From contig LJHT01000085.1 of the NCBI GenBank assembly GCA_001295905.1, positions 1 to 64,000 on the forward strand: a stretch of DNA of 64,000 nt. Reading direction: 5' to 3'. This DNA is from a beta proteobacterium AAP51. GTDB lineage: Bacteria > Pseudomonadota > Gammaproteobacteria > Burkholderiales > Burkholderiaceae_C. This document shows positions 35,859-45,680 of this stretch, one piece after another (the stretch's first letter is position 1; every line of letters begins with the position of its first letter). A program made the position numbers and the translations under genes. The notes under the pieces are model-generated. The model made no database searches, was not told where the DNA came from, and saw nothing but the letters and a program-made list of their open reading frames with translations.

Positions 35859-36629
35859 ATGTGCCAGCTGCTGGGCATGAACGCCAACACGCCCACCGAC
35901 GTGGTGTTCAGCTTCACCGGCCTGGCCACGCGGGCCGATGAGCACAAGGACGGCTTCGGCATCGCCTTCTTCGAAGAGCGCGGCCTGCGCCACTTCATCG
36001 ACCGCGACGGCGCCACCTGCTCGCCGGTGGCGCAGATGATCAAGCACTACCCCATCCGCAGCGAGGTGGTCATCGCGCACATCCGCAAGGCCACGGTGGG
36101 CGAGGTGGCGCTGCAGAACTGCCACCCCTTCGTGCGTGAGCTCTGGGGCCGCTACTGGGTGTTTGCGCACAACGGCGACCTGAAGAACTACGCGCCGCGC
36201 CTGCACGGCAGCTTCCGCCCGGTGGGCGATACCGACAGCGAACGGGCCTTCTGCTGGCTGATGCAGGAACTGGCCAAGGCCCACGCCAGTGTGCCCACGG
36301 TGGATGAGCTCACCCACACGCTGCGCGAGTTGCTGCCGCAGCCCGCTGCGCACGGCAGCTTCAACGTGCTGCTGAGCAATGGGCAGGCGCTGTGGGCGCA
36401 CGGCAGCACGAAGCTGTAATCGGTGCAGAGGCGCCACCCCTTCAACACCGCCACGCTGGCCGATGAAGACCTGAGCGTCGACTTCGCCGCCCACACCACC
36501 CCCAGCGACCGCGTTGCCGTGGTGGCCACCGAGCCGCTGACGGCCGACGAGACCTGGGTGCCCTTCGCCCCGGGCGAGCTGCGCGTGTTCGTGGGCGGGG
36601 CACTGCACGGGGTGCCGGTCGGCGCCTGA
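35859..36629 (+). pseudogene. Class II glutamine amidotransferase (YafJ-like) with internal stop codon
   Basis: The first 186 codons encode the N-terminal-nucleophile amidotransferase domain: MCQLLGMNANTPTDVVFSFT with Cys 2 as nucleophile, DEHKDGFGIAFFE, VVIAHIRKATVG and VFAHNGDLKNY. At codon 187 (36417-36419) there is TAA. The same frame then continues without interruption for 69 codons (RRHPFNTATLADEDLSVDF, VVATEPLTADETWVPFAPGE, LRVFVGG), which is the normal C-terminal part of this family. TAT or TAC (Tyr) is expected at that place, as in LYSVQRRHPF. A single-base nonsense change or sequencing error explains it. The short product would keep the catalytic residues but lose the last strands. 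Confidence 0.8.
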
Positions 36630-36764
36630 TCTGGGCGCCCGGCAAGGCCGGGCCGCTGCCATCATGCCGCCGCTCATCCCGCCACTCATCCCGCCGTCAG
36701 CCCCATTCGCCCGCCCGGCCCGCCGCCGGTGCAGCCCGCGCGCAGCGGCAGGCCCGGCCCTGCC

Positions 36765-36770
36765 TACACT
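36765..36770 (+). promoter_or_regulatory. -10 box directly before the LytS-type kinase gene
   Basis: TACACT ends six bases before the ATG at 36777, placing the expected transcription start on the A of the ATG. This supports ATG 36777 and a leaderless mRNA. No clear -35 is visible. Confidence 0.45.
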
Positions 36771-36776
36771 GCCGCC

Positions 36777-38033
36777 ATGGCCGCCCTGCCCCCCTTCACC
36801 TCACCGCCCGAGGGCCCGCACGCTGCGGGCTCGCCACCGGCCGGGCGGCCTGAACCCGCGCCACCGGCTGCGATGAACGCGCTGCAGCGCTGGTACTTCG
36901 GCTGGGCCGAAAAGCACTACGCACGCATGGCGCCCGAGGTGGCGGCCCAGGCCCGGCGCGTGGACGCCTGGCTCTACAGCCGCCGCAGCCTGGGCCTGTT
37001 GCTGGGCCTGGCCGGCGCCGTGGCCGGCAGCGTGGCCGGGCTGGTGGCCGCGGGCTTTCCGCTCGGGCTGGCGCTGGCTTGTTCGCTGCTGGTCTGGCTG
37101 GGCCTGCCGCTGGCGGGCGTGGGTGCGTGGCTGCATCCGCACAAGTTCACCGGGCCGCTGCTGCTCAAGCGCAGCGTGGGCATCCTGCTGATGGGCTATG
37201 CCGGGGCTTTCACGGGCTTCCTGGTGGGCCGGCTGGCCCGGCGCGGCAGCCTGCAGCCCGAGACGCTGGCTGAATCGCTGTGGGCCGCCGCGCGTGCCGC
37301 CACGCCGGTGCTGCTGGTGGCCCTGCTCGCCACCCTGCTGCTGGTGTGGGGCGTGGCGCAGTGGCGCAGCCAGCACGACCGCCGCGAGCTGGCCCAGGTG
37401 CGGCTGGTGCAGGAGCGCGACGCCGCTGCCCGCCAGGCCGCCGAGGCCCAGCTGCGCCTGCTGCGCGCCCAGGTGCAGCCGCACTTCATCTTCAACACCC
37501 TGGCCGCCGTGCAGCACTGGGTGGACACCGCCGACCCGCGCGCCGGCCCGCTGCTGCGTTCGCTCAGCGCCTTCCTGCGCGGCAGCACCGAGCTGCTGGC
37601 GCGAGACAAGGTCACCCTGGGCGAAGAGATGGCGCTGGCCGGCCACTACCTGGCCACGATGCAGGCCCGCCTGGGCGGCCGGCTGCACTACACCACCACG
37701 CTGGAGCCGGGCGTCGCCGACATCACCCTGCCGCCGGGCCTGCTGCTGACGCTGGTGGAGAACGCGGTCGAGCACGGCATCGCGCCGGCCTTGAACGGCG
37801 GCACCGTGCAGGTGCAGGCGGTGGCCACGGCCAGCGGCTGGCAGCTGTGCGTGAGCGACGACGGCCAGGGCCTGGCACCCGACTGGCAGGAAGGCGTGGG
37901 CCTGGCGAACTGCCGCCAGCGCCTGCACCACTACTTCGGGGCCGGCGCCACGCTCACGCTGCAGGCCCTGCAGCCCGGCACGCGCGCCTGCCTGACCGTC
38001 ACCACCGCCCGCCCTGCGGGCCCCCACACATGA
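36777..38033 (+). CDS. LytS/YehU-type sensor histidine kinase, first of two
   Basis: A 418-residue membrane kinase. A Pro-rich N-terminus is followed by four probable membrane helices (about residues 65-200), a coiled-coil linker (about 200-230), a His_kinase domain with phosphoacceptor QVQPHFIFNTLAAVQHW (His 236), and an ATPase domain with LVENAVEHGIAPAL and DDGQGL. The start is chosen at ATG 36777 because a -10 box lies just before it; ATG 36873 (MNALQRWYF) is an alternative that removes the Pro-rich part. It overlaps the second kinase by ATGA. The signal is unknown. Confidence 0.87.
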   Translation: MAALPPFTSPPEGPHAAGSPPAGRPEPAPPAAMNALQRWYFGWAEKHYARMAPEVAAQARRVDAWLYSRRSLGLLLGLAGAVAGSVAGLVAAGFPLGLALACSLLVWLGLPLAGVGAWLHPHKFTGPLLLKRSVGILLMGYAGAFTGFLVGRLARRGSLQPETLAESLWAAARAATPVLLVALLATLLLVWGVAQWRSQHDRRELAQVRLVQERDAAARQAAEAQLRLLRAQVQPHFIFNTLAAVQHWVDTADPRAGPLLRSLSAFLRGSTELLARDKVTLGEEMALAGHYLATMQARLGGRLHYTTTLEPGVADITLPPGLLLTLVENAVEHGIAPALNGGTVQVQAVATASGWQLCVSDDGQGLAPDWQEGVGLANCRQRLHHYFGAGATLTLQALQPGTRACLTVTTARPAGPHT

Positions 38034-39199
38034 ACTTCCGCCTTCCCCGCCTGCCCAGGCTGGCCAGCCCCGGCAACGCCGCCACCGGCGGCGCAGCCCG
38101 TGGCCCGGCGAATGGCGAAACCATCGACTGGAGCCAGCTCTGGAACCCCGGCCCGGTGCGCGTGTTCACCGAGGAAGAACTGCGCCTGGCCGCGCAAGAC
38201 CGCCCCTCGCGCACGCTGGTGGTGACGGTGCTGCTCAACATCGCCCTGGCGGCGGCCGTGCTGCTGCAGGTTGCACCCGCAGGCTTGACGGCGGTGCTCG
38301 CTGCCTTGATGACCGGCAGCAGCGTGGGCGTGCTGGCGCTGGCGCGCCGCCTGTGGCGCCGCCCGGAACGCTGCCTGCTCTCGCGCTTCAACCTCGCACT
38401 GATGGGCTTGGGCTTTGTCTTCGGTCTGGGCATTTCGCTGGTGCCGCGCTGGGCCGACCCGAAGCACGAGATCTGGATCTTCGGCACGGTGTGGGCGCTG
38501 GCGGTGACGGCCAGCCTGCTGCTGTGGTTCCTGGCGGTCTACCGCAGCGAGCAGGTGGCCGGCCGCCTGCGCGAGCTGGCCGAACGCCAGCAGGCCGTGG
38601 AGATGGCGCGCCAGCTCGCGGCGGCGCAGATCCAGCCGCATTTCCTCTTCAACAGCCTGGCCTCGCTGCAGCACTGGGTGCAGGCCAAGGACGACCGCGC
38701 CGCCCCCATGCTGGACGCGCTGACCGGCTTCCTGCGCACCACGCTGCCCCTGTTCAACCAGGCCCGGCTGCGCCTGGGCGACGAGGCCGAGGCCGTGGGC
38801 CGCTACCTGCAGGTGATGCAGCTGCGGCTGGGTGAACGCCTGCGCTTTGCCATCGACATCAGCCCCGAGGCGGCCGAGCTGCAGATGCCGCCCGGCGTGC
38901 TGCTCACGCTGGTGGAAAACGCCGTCGAACACGGCGTGCAGGCCAGCCTGCACGGGGCACAGGTGCAGGTGCGGGCCGGCACCGAAGCAGGCCGCGCCTG
39001 GATCACCGTGGCCGACACCGGCCCGGGCCTGGCCCCCGGCGCCCCCGAGGGCGTGGGCCTGAGCAACAGCCGCGCCCGCCTGCAGCAGGCCTACGGCCCC
39101 GGCGCCACGCTCAGCCTGGCCAGCGCCGACACCGGCGGCTGCGTGGCCCGCGTGGAATTGCGGCAGGGCCCCGGCTTTCCCACCCTTTCCGCCCCCTGA
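38030..39199 (+). CDS. LytS/YehU-type sensor histidine kinase, second of two
   Basis: A 389-residue kinase with the same architecture as its neighbour: about four membrane helices (residues 60-170), a coiled-coil linker, phosphoacceptor QIQPHFLFNSLASLQHW (His 204), and the ATPase motifs LVENAVEHGVQAS and ADTGPGLAPG. Its membrane part differs from that of the first kinase, so the two may sense different signals or form a heterodimer. The start overlaps the preceding stop (ATGA), and the LytTR regulator follows after 38 bp. Confidence 0.88.
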   Translation: MNFRLPRLPRLASPGNAATGGAARGPANGETIDWSQLWNPGPVRVFTEEELRLAAQDRPSRTLVVTVLLNIALAAAVLLQVAPAGLTAVLAALMTGSSVGVLALARRLWRRPERCLLSRFNLALMGLGFVFGLGISLVPRWADPKHEIWIFGTVWALAVTASLLLWFLAVYRSEQVAGRLRELAERQQAVEMARQLAAAQIQPHFLFNSLASLQHWVQAKDDRAAPMLDALTGFLRTTLPLFNQARLRLGDEAEAVGRYLQVMQLRLGERLRFAIDISPEAAELQMPPGVLLTLVENAVEHGVQASLHGAQVQVRAGTEAGRAWITVADTGPGLAPGAPEGVGLSNSRARLQQAYGPGATLSLASADTGGCVARVELRQGPGFPTLSAP

Positions 39200-39237
39200 G
39201 GCCCGCCTCCCTGGCTGGCCTCAAACCCACGCTGACC

Positions 39238-40107
39238 ATGACGAGCCTGAACGCATCTCTCAATGTCCCCTCGACCGTCCCCCTGACCGCCCTGATCGCC
39301 GACGACGAAGAAGCCCCGCGCGCGCAGCTGCGGCTGGCGCTGCAGCAGGCCTGGCCCGAGCTGCACATCGTGGCCGAGGCCAGCAACGGTGCCGACGCCT
39401 GGGACGCCTTTCTCGAACACGAACCGGCGGTGTGTTTTCTCGATATCCGTATGCCCGGCCTGAGCGGCATCGAGGTGGCGCGGCGCATCGACGGCCGCGC
39501 GCCGGTGGTGTTCGCCACCGCCTATGGCGACCACGCCCTGGCCGCCTTCGACACCGGCGCGGTGGACTACCTGATGAAGCCCGTGGACCCCGAGCGTCTG
39601 GGCCAGACCGTGGCCCGGCTTCGCCAGCGCCTGGCGCCCCCGGCCCCTGCCGCACCCGCCACACCCACCACGCCAGCGCTGCCCGACCCGGCCGTGCTGC
39701 AGGGCCTGCTGGCCCAGCTGGCCGCGCAGACGCGCCGCGCGCCGCCGCTGCAGGTGCTGCAGGCCAGCGTGGGGCGCGAGGTGCGGCTCATACGCACCGA
39801 AGAGGTGGTGTACTTCGAGAGCGACAGCCGCTACACGCGCGTGGTGTTCGAAGGGCCTGCTCAGGCGGCAGGCGCGGCCGCTGGCGCCGGCGGGGGTGAT
39901 GCGCTCATCCGCACGCCTTTGAAGGAGCTGCTGACGCAGCTGGACGAACAGCAGTTCTGGCAGGTGCACCGCAGCGTCATCGTGAACCACCGCCACATCG
40001 CCAGCGCGGTGCGCGTGGACGAAGGGCACATGCACCTGACGCTGCGCGGCCGGCCCGAGACGCTGCCGGTTTCGCGCCACTTCCAGGGCCTGTTCAAGGG
40101 ACAGTAG
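39238..40107 (+). CDS. LytTR-family response regulator
   Basis: A 289-residue regulator. The receiver domain (residues 16-130) has acidic ADDEEAPRAQL, phosphoacceptor Asp 69 in CFLDIRMPGLSG, FATAYGDHALAAF and LMKPVDPERL. A Pro/Ala linker (about 133-150) precedes the LytTR DNA-binding domain (about 170-285) with VYFESDSRYTRV, LIRTPLKELLTQLDE and FWQVHRSVIVNHRHIAS. An Ala/Gly-rich insert (AAGAAAGAGGGD) interrupts the LytTR domain. It is the likely output of the two upstream kinases. A short tandem repeat of about 9 bp (CGGCAACAG) follows the stop. Confidence 0.9.
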   Translation: MTSLNASLNVPSTVPLTALIADDEEAPRAQLRLALQQAWPELHIVAEASNGADAWDAFLEHEPAVCFLDIRMPGLSGIEVARRIDGRAPVVFATAYGDHALAAFDTGAVDYLMKPVDPERLGQTVARLRQRLAPPAPAAPATPTTPALPDPAVLQGLLAQLAAQTRRAPPLQVLQASVGREVRLIRTEEVVYFESDSRYTRVVFEGPAQAAGAAAGAGGGDALIRTPLKELLTQLDEQQFWQVHRSVIVNHRHIASAVRVDEGHMHLTLRGRPETLPVSRHFQGLFKGQ

Positions 40108-40232
40108 CGGCAACAGCGGCAACAGCGGCAAGAAGGGCGGCAAGGGGAAAAAGGCGCCCAGGCCTGGGCAGGTGCGCGGCGGGCACACAGTGGCCGCAGT
40201 AGCATCCGCCACCGCCCACTTCCGTCTGCCCC

Positions 40233-41927
40233 ATGCCCGCGTTGCCCGTCCCGCGTTTCGACCAGTTCTACCGCCACGCCGAGCTCACGCGCCTGCTGCA
40301 GGACTATGCCAACGCTGCGCCGCACCTGGTGCAGCTCAGCAGCCTGGGGCTGAGCACCGAAGGCCGCGACATCTGGCTGCTGACGCTGACGAACACCGCC
40401 ACCGGGGCCGACACCGACAAGCCCGCCTTCTGGGTGGACGGCAACATCCACGCCGCCGAGCTGACCGCCAGCACCGCCTGCCTGTACTGGCTGCACCAGC
40501 TGCTGGCCCGCTACGACACCGACGCGCAGGTGCGGCAGCTGCTGGACACACGCGTGGTCTACATGGTGCCGCGCCTGAACCCCGACGGCGCCGAACTGGC
40601 GCTGGCCGACAAGCCGCGCCACATCCGCAGCGGCACGCGGCCCTATCCCTTCAATGAAGAACCCGTCGAAGGCCTGACGGTGGAAGACGTGGATGGCGAC
40701 GGCCGCGTGCTGCAGATGCGCGTGCCCGACCCCCACGGCAGCTACAAGAAGCACGAGGCCGACCCGCGACTGATGGTGGCGCGCGAGCCCGGCGAGTTCG
40801 GCGGCGAGTACTACCGCCTGATTCCCGAAGGCACGCTGAAGAACTACGACGGCCTGAACATCACCGCCAACCCCGACCGCGAAGGCCTGGACTTCAACCG
40901 CAACTTCCCCGCCTACTGGCGGCAGGAGTTCGAGCAGGTGGGCGCCGGCCCCTACCCCACCAGCGAGCCCGAGGTGCGGGCCATGGTGCACTTCATCACC
41001 CACCACCCCAACATCGGCGCGGCGGTCAGCTTCCACACGCACAGCGGCGTCATCCTGCGGCCCATGGGCCTGCAGAGCGACGACGACATGACGCCCGAAG
41101 ACCTGTGGATGTACAAGCGCCTGTCGGACATCGGCGCGAAGCTCACCGGCTACCCGGCCATCAGCATCTGGCACGACTTCAAGTACCACCCCAAGCAGGT
41201 CATCACCGGCACGCAGGACTGGATCTACGAGCACCTGGGCGCGCTGTTCTGGACGGTGGAGATCTGGGCCCCGAACAAGGAGGCCGGCATCACCGACTAC
41301 AAGTGGATCGACTGGTACCGCGAGCACCCGGTGGAAGACGACCTGAAGCTGCTGAAGTGGAGCGACGAGCACTGCGGCGGCCAGGCCCACGTGAACTGGT
41401 ACCCCTACCGCCACCCGCAGCTGGGCATGGTGGAGCTGGGCGGCTGGGACAAGATGAACTTCTGGCGCAACCCGCCGCCCGCGCTGCGCGAGCGCGAGGC
41501 CGCCCGCTTCCCGGGCTGGCTGATGCAGCTGGCCCTGAGCCTGCCCAAGCTGGAACTGCTGCGCACCGAGGTGCGCGCCCTCGGCACCGACACCTGGCGC
41601 GTGCGCTTCGCGGTGGGCAACGCCGGCTACCTGCCCAGCTATGTGAGCAAGCGCGCGCTGGAACGCAAGACCGCGCGCGGCACCGTCTTCACCATCCACC
41701 TGCCAGCCGGCGTGACGCTGGTCAGCGGCAAGGAGCGCGAAGTCGGTGCCCATCTCGAAGGCCACGCGCCCAAGAGCAGCCAGCAGGCCTTCCTGCCCAC
41801 GCGTGAACTCACCGGCGACCGCGCGGTGGTGGAATGGGTGGTCAACGGCGCCCGCGGCACGCGCATCGCGCTCACGGCCACGGCCGACCGGGCCGGCAGC
41901 GTGCACACCGAAGTCACGCTCGACTGA
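40233..41927 (+). CDS. M14 family zinc carboxypeptidase
   Basis: A 564-residue metallocarboxypeptidase. Zinc ligands are His 73 and Glu 76 in WVDGNIHAAELTAS and a later His in AVSFHTHSGVIL. Substrate-binding residues occur in RLNPDGAEL and LDFNRNFPAYW, and the catalytic Glu is probably in FWTVEIWAPN. It is much longer than simple M14 domains, with an extra C-terminal beta-rich region (about 460-564). There is no signal peptide, so it is probably cytoplasmic and degrades peptides. It stands alone between the LytTR gene and a PAS kinase. Confidence 0.88.
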   Translation: MPALPVPRFDQFYRHAELTRLLQDYANAAPHLVQLSSLGLSTEGRDIWLLTLTNTATGADTDKPAFWVDGNIHAAELTASTACLYWLHQLLARYDTDAQVRQLLDTRVVYMVPRLNPDGAELALADKPRHIRSGTRPYPFNEEPVEGLTVEDVDGDGRVLQMRVPDPHGSYKKHEADPRLMVAREPGEFGGEYYRLIPEGTLKNYDGLNITANPDREGLDFNRNFPAYWRQEFEQVGAGPYPTSEPEVRAMVHFITHHPNIGAAVSFHTHSGVILRPMGLQSDDDMTPEDLWMYKRLSDIGAKLTGYPAISIWHDFKYHPKQVITGTQDWIYEHLGALFWTVEIWAPNKEAGITDYKWIDWYREHPVEDDLKLLKWSDEHCGGQAHVNWYPYRHPQLGMVELGGWDKMNFWRNPPPALREREAARFPGWLMQLALSLPKLELLRTEVRALGTDTWRVRFAVGNAGYLPSYVSKRALERKTARGTVFTIHLPAGVTLVSGKEREVGAHLEGHAPKSSQQAFLPTRELTGDRAVVEWVVNGARGTRIALTATADRAGSVHTEVTLD

Positions 41928-41971
41928 AGCGCCGGCCCCACGCCCCCGGCCGCCGGCGCAACAGGCTCACG

Positions 41972-43849
41972 ATGGAACACGACTTCACGAGCCTGTTCGA
42001 GTTCCTGCCCATCGGCGCCTACCGCAAGCGTGCCGACGGCGTGCTCCTGCGCAGCAACCCGGCGCTGGTGCGCATGAACGGGCTGGACAGCGAAGCGCAG
42101 CACCTGGCCATCGTCAACGGCCACGCCCCGAGCTGGTACGTGCAGCCCGGTCGCTCCGAGGAATTCGCGGCGCTGCTGGCGAACGAAGGCCGCGTGGTGG
42201 GGATGGAGTCCGAGGTGCGCGCCCGCGGCAGCGGCCGGCGGCTGTGGGTGCGCGAAAACGCCCACGTGGTGCGGGACGCCACCGGCGCCGTGCTGTTCTT
42301 CGAAGGCACGGTGGAAGAGATCACCGAGCACGTGCAGGCCCGCGCCGCGCTGGAGCGCCGCGAACGCGAGCTGCGCGAGATCACGGCGCAGGTGCCGGGC
42401 GTGGTCTACCGCGTGGTGCTGCAGGCCGATGGTGTGCGCTACATCGACTTCATCAGCGACGGCGTGCGCCAGCTCTATGGCGTGAACCCCGAAGACGCGG
42501 TGCAGAACCGGCGGCTGCTGGCGCACTTCCGGCACCCTGAAGACCGCGCGCGCGTGGACGCCGAACTCAGTGCCGCGGCCGAGGCCCGGCGCCCGCTGGC
42601 CACCGAGTTCCGCATCGTGCGCGGCGATGGCACCGAGCGCTGGGTGCAGCAGATCTCGGTGCCTGCCGAGAGCCAGGGCGAGTACATGGTGCGCATCGGC
42701 GTGATGTTCGACATCACCGACCGCAAGCGCGCCGAGCTGGCGCTGCTGGCCAACGGCGAGCTGTGGAAACGCGCGCTGGAGGGCACCGGCGATGGCGTGT
42801 GGGACTGGCACGTGCAGGAAGGCCGCGAGCAGCTGTCGCCCGCCTGCAAGGCCTTGTACGGCTTTGCCGACGACGAACTGCCCGACACGCCCGACGCGCT
42901 GGACGGCCGCACCCACCCCGACGACCTGCCCGGCATGCGCCAGGCGCGCGAAGACCACTTCGCTGGCCGCACGCCCACCTATGTGAACGAGCACCGCGTG
43001 CAGTGCAAGGACGGCAGCTGGAAGTGGATCCTGTCGCGCGGCATGCTGCTCTCGCGCGATGCGCAGGGCCGCCCGCTGCGCATGGTGGGCACGCACACCG
43101 ACATCACCGGCCGCAAGCAGGCCGACGCGCTACGCGCCGAGCGCGACCGCGCCGCGGCGGCCGACGTCGCGAAGTCACAGTTCCTCAGCCGCGTCAGCCA
43201 CGAGCTGCGCACGCCGCTGAACGCGGTGCTGGGCTTCGCGCAGCTGCTGGAGCTGTCGCCCGGCGACGGCGAGCGCCAGCGCCAGTGGATCGCGCAGGTG
43301 CTGAGCGCCGGCCGCCACCTGCTGGCCCTGATGGACGATGTGCTCGACATCAGCAGCGCGCAGACCGGCCAGCTGCCCATGGCTGCCGAAGAACTGCCCC
43401 TGCGCCCGCTGCTGGACGAGGTGCTGACCCTGCTGGCCGGCACGGCCGCCGCAGCCGGCGTGACCGTGCAGGACGAAGCCGGGCCGCTGCCGGGCCTGGC
43501 GCTGCGCGCCGACCGCAAACGCGTGCTGCAGATCCTGAGCAACCTTCTCAGCAACGCCATCAAGTACAACCGGCCGCAGGGCTGGGTGCGCCTGCGCGTG
43601 CACAGCGGGGCCGACAGCGTGCACATCAGCCTGAGCGACAGCGGCCCCGGTCTCAGCGCGCTGCAGCAGTCGCGCCTGTTCGAGCCTTTCGAGCGGCTCG
43701 ACGCGCAAAGCGGCCCGGTGGCGGGCACCGGCCTGGGCCTGACGCTCAGCCGCGAACTGGCCGAAGCCATGGGCGGGCGCATCACCGTGCAAAGCGCGCC
43801 GGGCGCAGGTTCCACCTTCACCGTCAGCCTGCCGGCGGCCGGCGGCTAG
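41972..43849 (+). CDS. Cytoplasmic multi-PAS sensor histidine kinase
   Basis: A 625-residue soluble kinase without membrane segments. Three PAS/PAC units occupy about residues 5-125, 135-255 (VYRVVLQADGVRYIDFISDG; YMVRIGVMFDITDRKRAE) and 260-385 (GDGVWDWHV; RMVGTHTDITGRKQ). The HisKA domain has FLSRVSHELRTPLNAVLGFA (His 410) and the ATPase domain has LSNLLSNAIKYN, SDSGPGLS and GTGLGLTLS. No receiver domain or nearby regulator gene is present, so it is an orphan kinase. Ligand is unknown. The start ATG 41972 gives the first PAS domain intact. Confidence 0.9.
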   Translation: MEHDFTSLFEFLPIGAYRKRADGVLLRSNPALVRMNGLDSEAQHLAIVNGHAPSWYVQPGRSEEFAALLANEGRVVGMESEVRARGSGRRLWVRENAHVVRDATGAVLFFEGTVEEITEHVQARAALERRERELREITAQVPGVVYRVVLQADGVRYIDFISDGVRQLYGVNPEDAVQNRRLLAHFRHPEDRARVDAELSAAAEARRPLATEFRIVRGDGTERWVQQISVPAESQGEYMVRIGVMFDITDRKRAELALLANGELWKRALEGTGDGVWDWHVQEGREQLSPACKALYGFADDELPDTPDALDGRTHPDDLPGMRQAREDHFAGRTPTYVNEHRVQCKDGSWKWILSRGMLLSRDAQGRPLRMVGTHTDITGRKQADALRAERDRAAAADVAKSQFLSRVSHELRTPLNAVLGFAQLLELSPGDGERQRQWIAQVLSAGRHLLALMDDVLDISSAQTGQLPMAAEELPLRPLLDEVLTLLAGTAAAAGVTVQDEAGPLPGLALRADRKRVLQILSNLLSNAIKYNRPQGWVRLRVHSGADSVHISLSDSGPGLSALQQSRLFEPFERLDAQSGPVAGTGLGLTLSRELAEAMGGRITVQSAPGAGSTFTVSLPAAGG

Positions 43850-43868
43850 CAGCGCTTCGGGCCTGCCT

Positions 43869-44453
43869 TCACACCTGCTCGAACCTGAACACGGCCACGC
43901 TGGCCAGCAGGTTGGGCCAGCGGCGCACCACCTCGCCGTTCTGCAGGCCGAAGCTGTCGGTCACCTGCAGGCCGCAGCGGCGCGCCAGCACGGTGAAATC
44001 GGCATGGGTGCCGACGCGGATGTTGGGCGTGTCGAACCACTGGTAGGGCAGCACGCGCGTCACCGGCATGCGGCCGGTCAGCACCTGCAGGCGGTTGGGC
44101 CAGTGCGCGAAGTTCGGAAAGCTCACGATGCCGATGCGGCCCACGCGCGCGGTTTCGCGCAACATCTTCTCGGTGTTGCGCAGGTGCTGCAGGGTGTCGA
44201 GCTGCAGCACCACGTCGAAGCTGCGGTCGCCAAAGAGCGCCAGGCCGTCGTCGAGGTTGAGCTGGATGACGTCGATGCCGCGTTGCACGCAGGCCTGCAC
44301 GTTGGCATCGGCAATCTCGATGCCGTAGCCCGTGCAGCCCTTGCGGTCGCGCAGGTGGGCCAGCAGTTCGCCGTTGCCGCAGCCGAGGTCCAGCACGCGG
44401 CTGCCGGCCGGCACGAGGTCGGCAATCAGCTCGAGGTCTTTCCGTTCACTCAT
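43869..44453 (-). CDS. metW: Methionine biosynthesis protein MetW
   Basis: A 194-residue methyltransferase-fold protein: [15 protein letters not shown] (SAM-binding motif I), [27 protein letters not shown] and [14 protein letters not shown] with WFDTPNIR at the end. MetW is always paired with MetX in Proteobacteria and is needed for its homoserine acyltransferase activity. The start overlaps the metX stop as ATGA, so the two are co-translated. Confidence 0.95.
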   Translation of the reverse strand: MSERKDLELIADLVPAGSRVLDLGCGNGELLAHLRDRKGCTGYGIEIADANVQACVQRGIDVIQLNLDDGLALFGDRSFDVVLQLDTLQHLRNTEKMLRETARVGRIGIVSFPNFAHWPNRLQVLTGRMPVTRVLPYQWFDTPNIRVGTHADFTVLARRCGLQVTDSFGLQNGEVVRRWPNLLASVAVFRFEQV

Positions 44454-45625
44454 TGCAGCCCCTCGTCCGCCGAGGGGACAGCGGCCTGCACCTCCCCCGC
44501 AATGCGTTCGAAGTAGTGGCGCATCACCGCGTGGTAGCGCGGGTCTTCCAGCAGGAAGGCGTCGTGGCCATGCGGGGCGTCGATCTCGGCGTAGCTGACG
44601 CCGATGCGGTTGTCCACCAGCGCCTTGACGATCTCGCGGCTGCGTTCGGGCGCGAAGCGCCAGTCGGTGGTGAAGCTCACGATGAGGAAGCGCTTGTCCA
44701 GCGTGGCCGGGTTCGCGGCGAAGGCGCGCGCGAGGTCGCCGCCATGCGCGGCAGCGGGGTCGAAGTAGTCGAGCGCGCGCGTGATGAGCAGGTAGGTGTT
44801 GGCGTCGAAGTACTCGGCGAACTTGTCGCCCTGGTGGCGCAGGTAGCTCTCGATCTGGAACTCGATCTCCTGCGTGGAATAGCGCAGCACGGCGGCGCGC
44901 AGCTCGCGGCCGAACTTGGTGTCCATGGCGTCTTCGGCCAGGTAGGTGATGTGCCCCACCATGCGCGCCACGCGCAGGCCGCGCTTGGGCAGCACGCCGT
45001 GTTCGTAGAAGTGGCCGCCGTGGAAATCGGGGTCGGTGACGATGGCGCGGCGTGCCACCTCGTTGAAGGCGATGTTCTGCGCGCTGAGGTTGGGCGCGGT
45101 GGCCACCGCGATGCAGTGGCGCAGCATCTGCGGGTGACGCAGCGTCCAGGCCAGGGCCTGCATGCCGCCCAGGCTGCCGCCCAGCACCGCGGCCAACTGC
45201 GTGATGCCCAGGCGCTGCACCAGGCGGGCCTGGGCATCGACCCAGTCTTCCACCGTCACCACGGGAAAGTCGGCGCCCCACACGCGCCCGGGCACGGGCG
45301 AGGTGGGGTTGGGGTGCATGGGCCCGGTGCTGCCGAAACAAGAGCCGGGGTTGTTCACGCCGATGACGAAGAAGCGGTTCGTGTCCAGCGGCTTGCCGGG
45401 GCCGACCAGGTTGTCCCACCAGCCCTTCACACCGCGCTCGTCCAGGCCGGCCACGTGGTGGCTGGCGTTGAGCGCGTGGCACACGAGCACGGCGTTGCTG
45501 CGCTCGGCGTTCAGCGTGCCGTAGGTTTCATAGGTGAGCTGGTATTCGGGCAGCGTGGCGCCGCTTTGCAGCGGCAGCGGCTCGCTGAAGAACATCTGCT
45601 GCGGGGTGACGGGGCCGAGAGACAT
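44450..45625 (-). CDS. metX: Homoserine O-acyltransferase MetX
   Basis: First committed step of methionine synthesis, acylation of homoserine. The 391-residue alpha/beta-hydrolase protein has [20 protein letters not shown], the oxyanion-region [10 protein letters not shown], nucleophile elbow [13 protein letters not shown] (Ser 151), an acid in [10 protein letters not shown] and His in [10 protein letters not shown]. Acetyl or succinyl specificity cannot be decided by eye. The start ATG 45623-45625 is 12 bases after a terminator-like hairpin and about 55 bases after a SAM-II-type aptamer, so expression should fall when S-adenosylmethionine is abundant. Confidence 0.95.
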   Translation of the reverse strand: MSLGPVTPQQMFFSEPLPLQSGATLPEYQLTYETYGTLNAERSNAVLVCHALNASHHVAGLDERGVKGWWDNLVGPGKPLDTNRFFVIGVNNPGSCFGSTGPMHPNPTSPVPGRVWGADFPVVTVEDWVDAQARLVQRLGITQLAAVLGGSLGGMQALAWTLRHPQMLRHCIAVATAPNLSAQNIAFNEVARRAIVTDPDFHGGHFYEHGVLPKRGLRVARMVGHITYLAEDAMDTKFGRELRAAVLRYSTQEIEFQIESYLRHQGDKFAEYFDANTYLLITRALDYFDPAAAHGGDLARAFAANPATLDKRFLIVSFTTDWRFAPERSREIVKALVDNRIGVSYAEIDAPHGHDAFLLEDPRYHAVMRHYFERIAGEVQAAVPSADEGLQ

Positions 45626-45636
45626 CGCAAGAAACC

Positions 45637-45669
45637 AAAAACCCGGTGCCGCATGCAGCGAACACCGGG
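45637..45669 (-). terminator. Intrinsic terminator in the metX leader
   Basis: On the minus strand CCCGGTG (45669-45663) pairs with CACCGGG (45648-45642) and is followed at once by TTTTTGG, only about 11 bases before the metX ATG. Its place after the SAM-II-like aptamer marks it as a probable expression platform (attenuator). Confidence 0.7.
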
Positions 45670-45680
45670 CAGGGCGTCGA

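Noticed and set aside
40108..40150. Short direct repeats (CGGCAACAG) considered as a CRISPR remnant
   Set aside because: The units are adjacent with no spacers, and only about three copies exist. It is a simple microsatellite.
44455..44490. CCGAGGGG words at the metX 3' end considered as a further REP-like copy
   Set aside because: Only a short core is shared, and it lies in normal MetX coding sequence.
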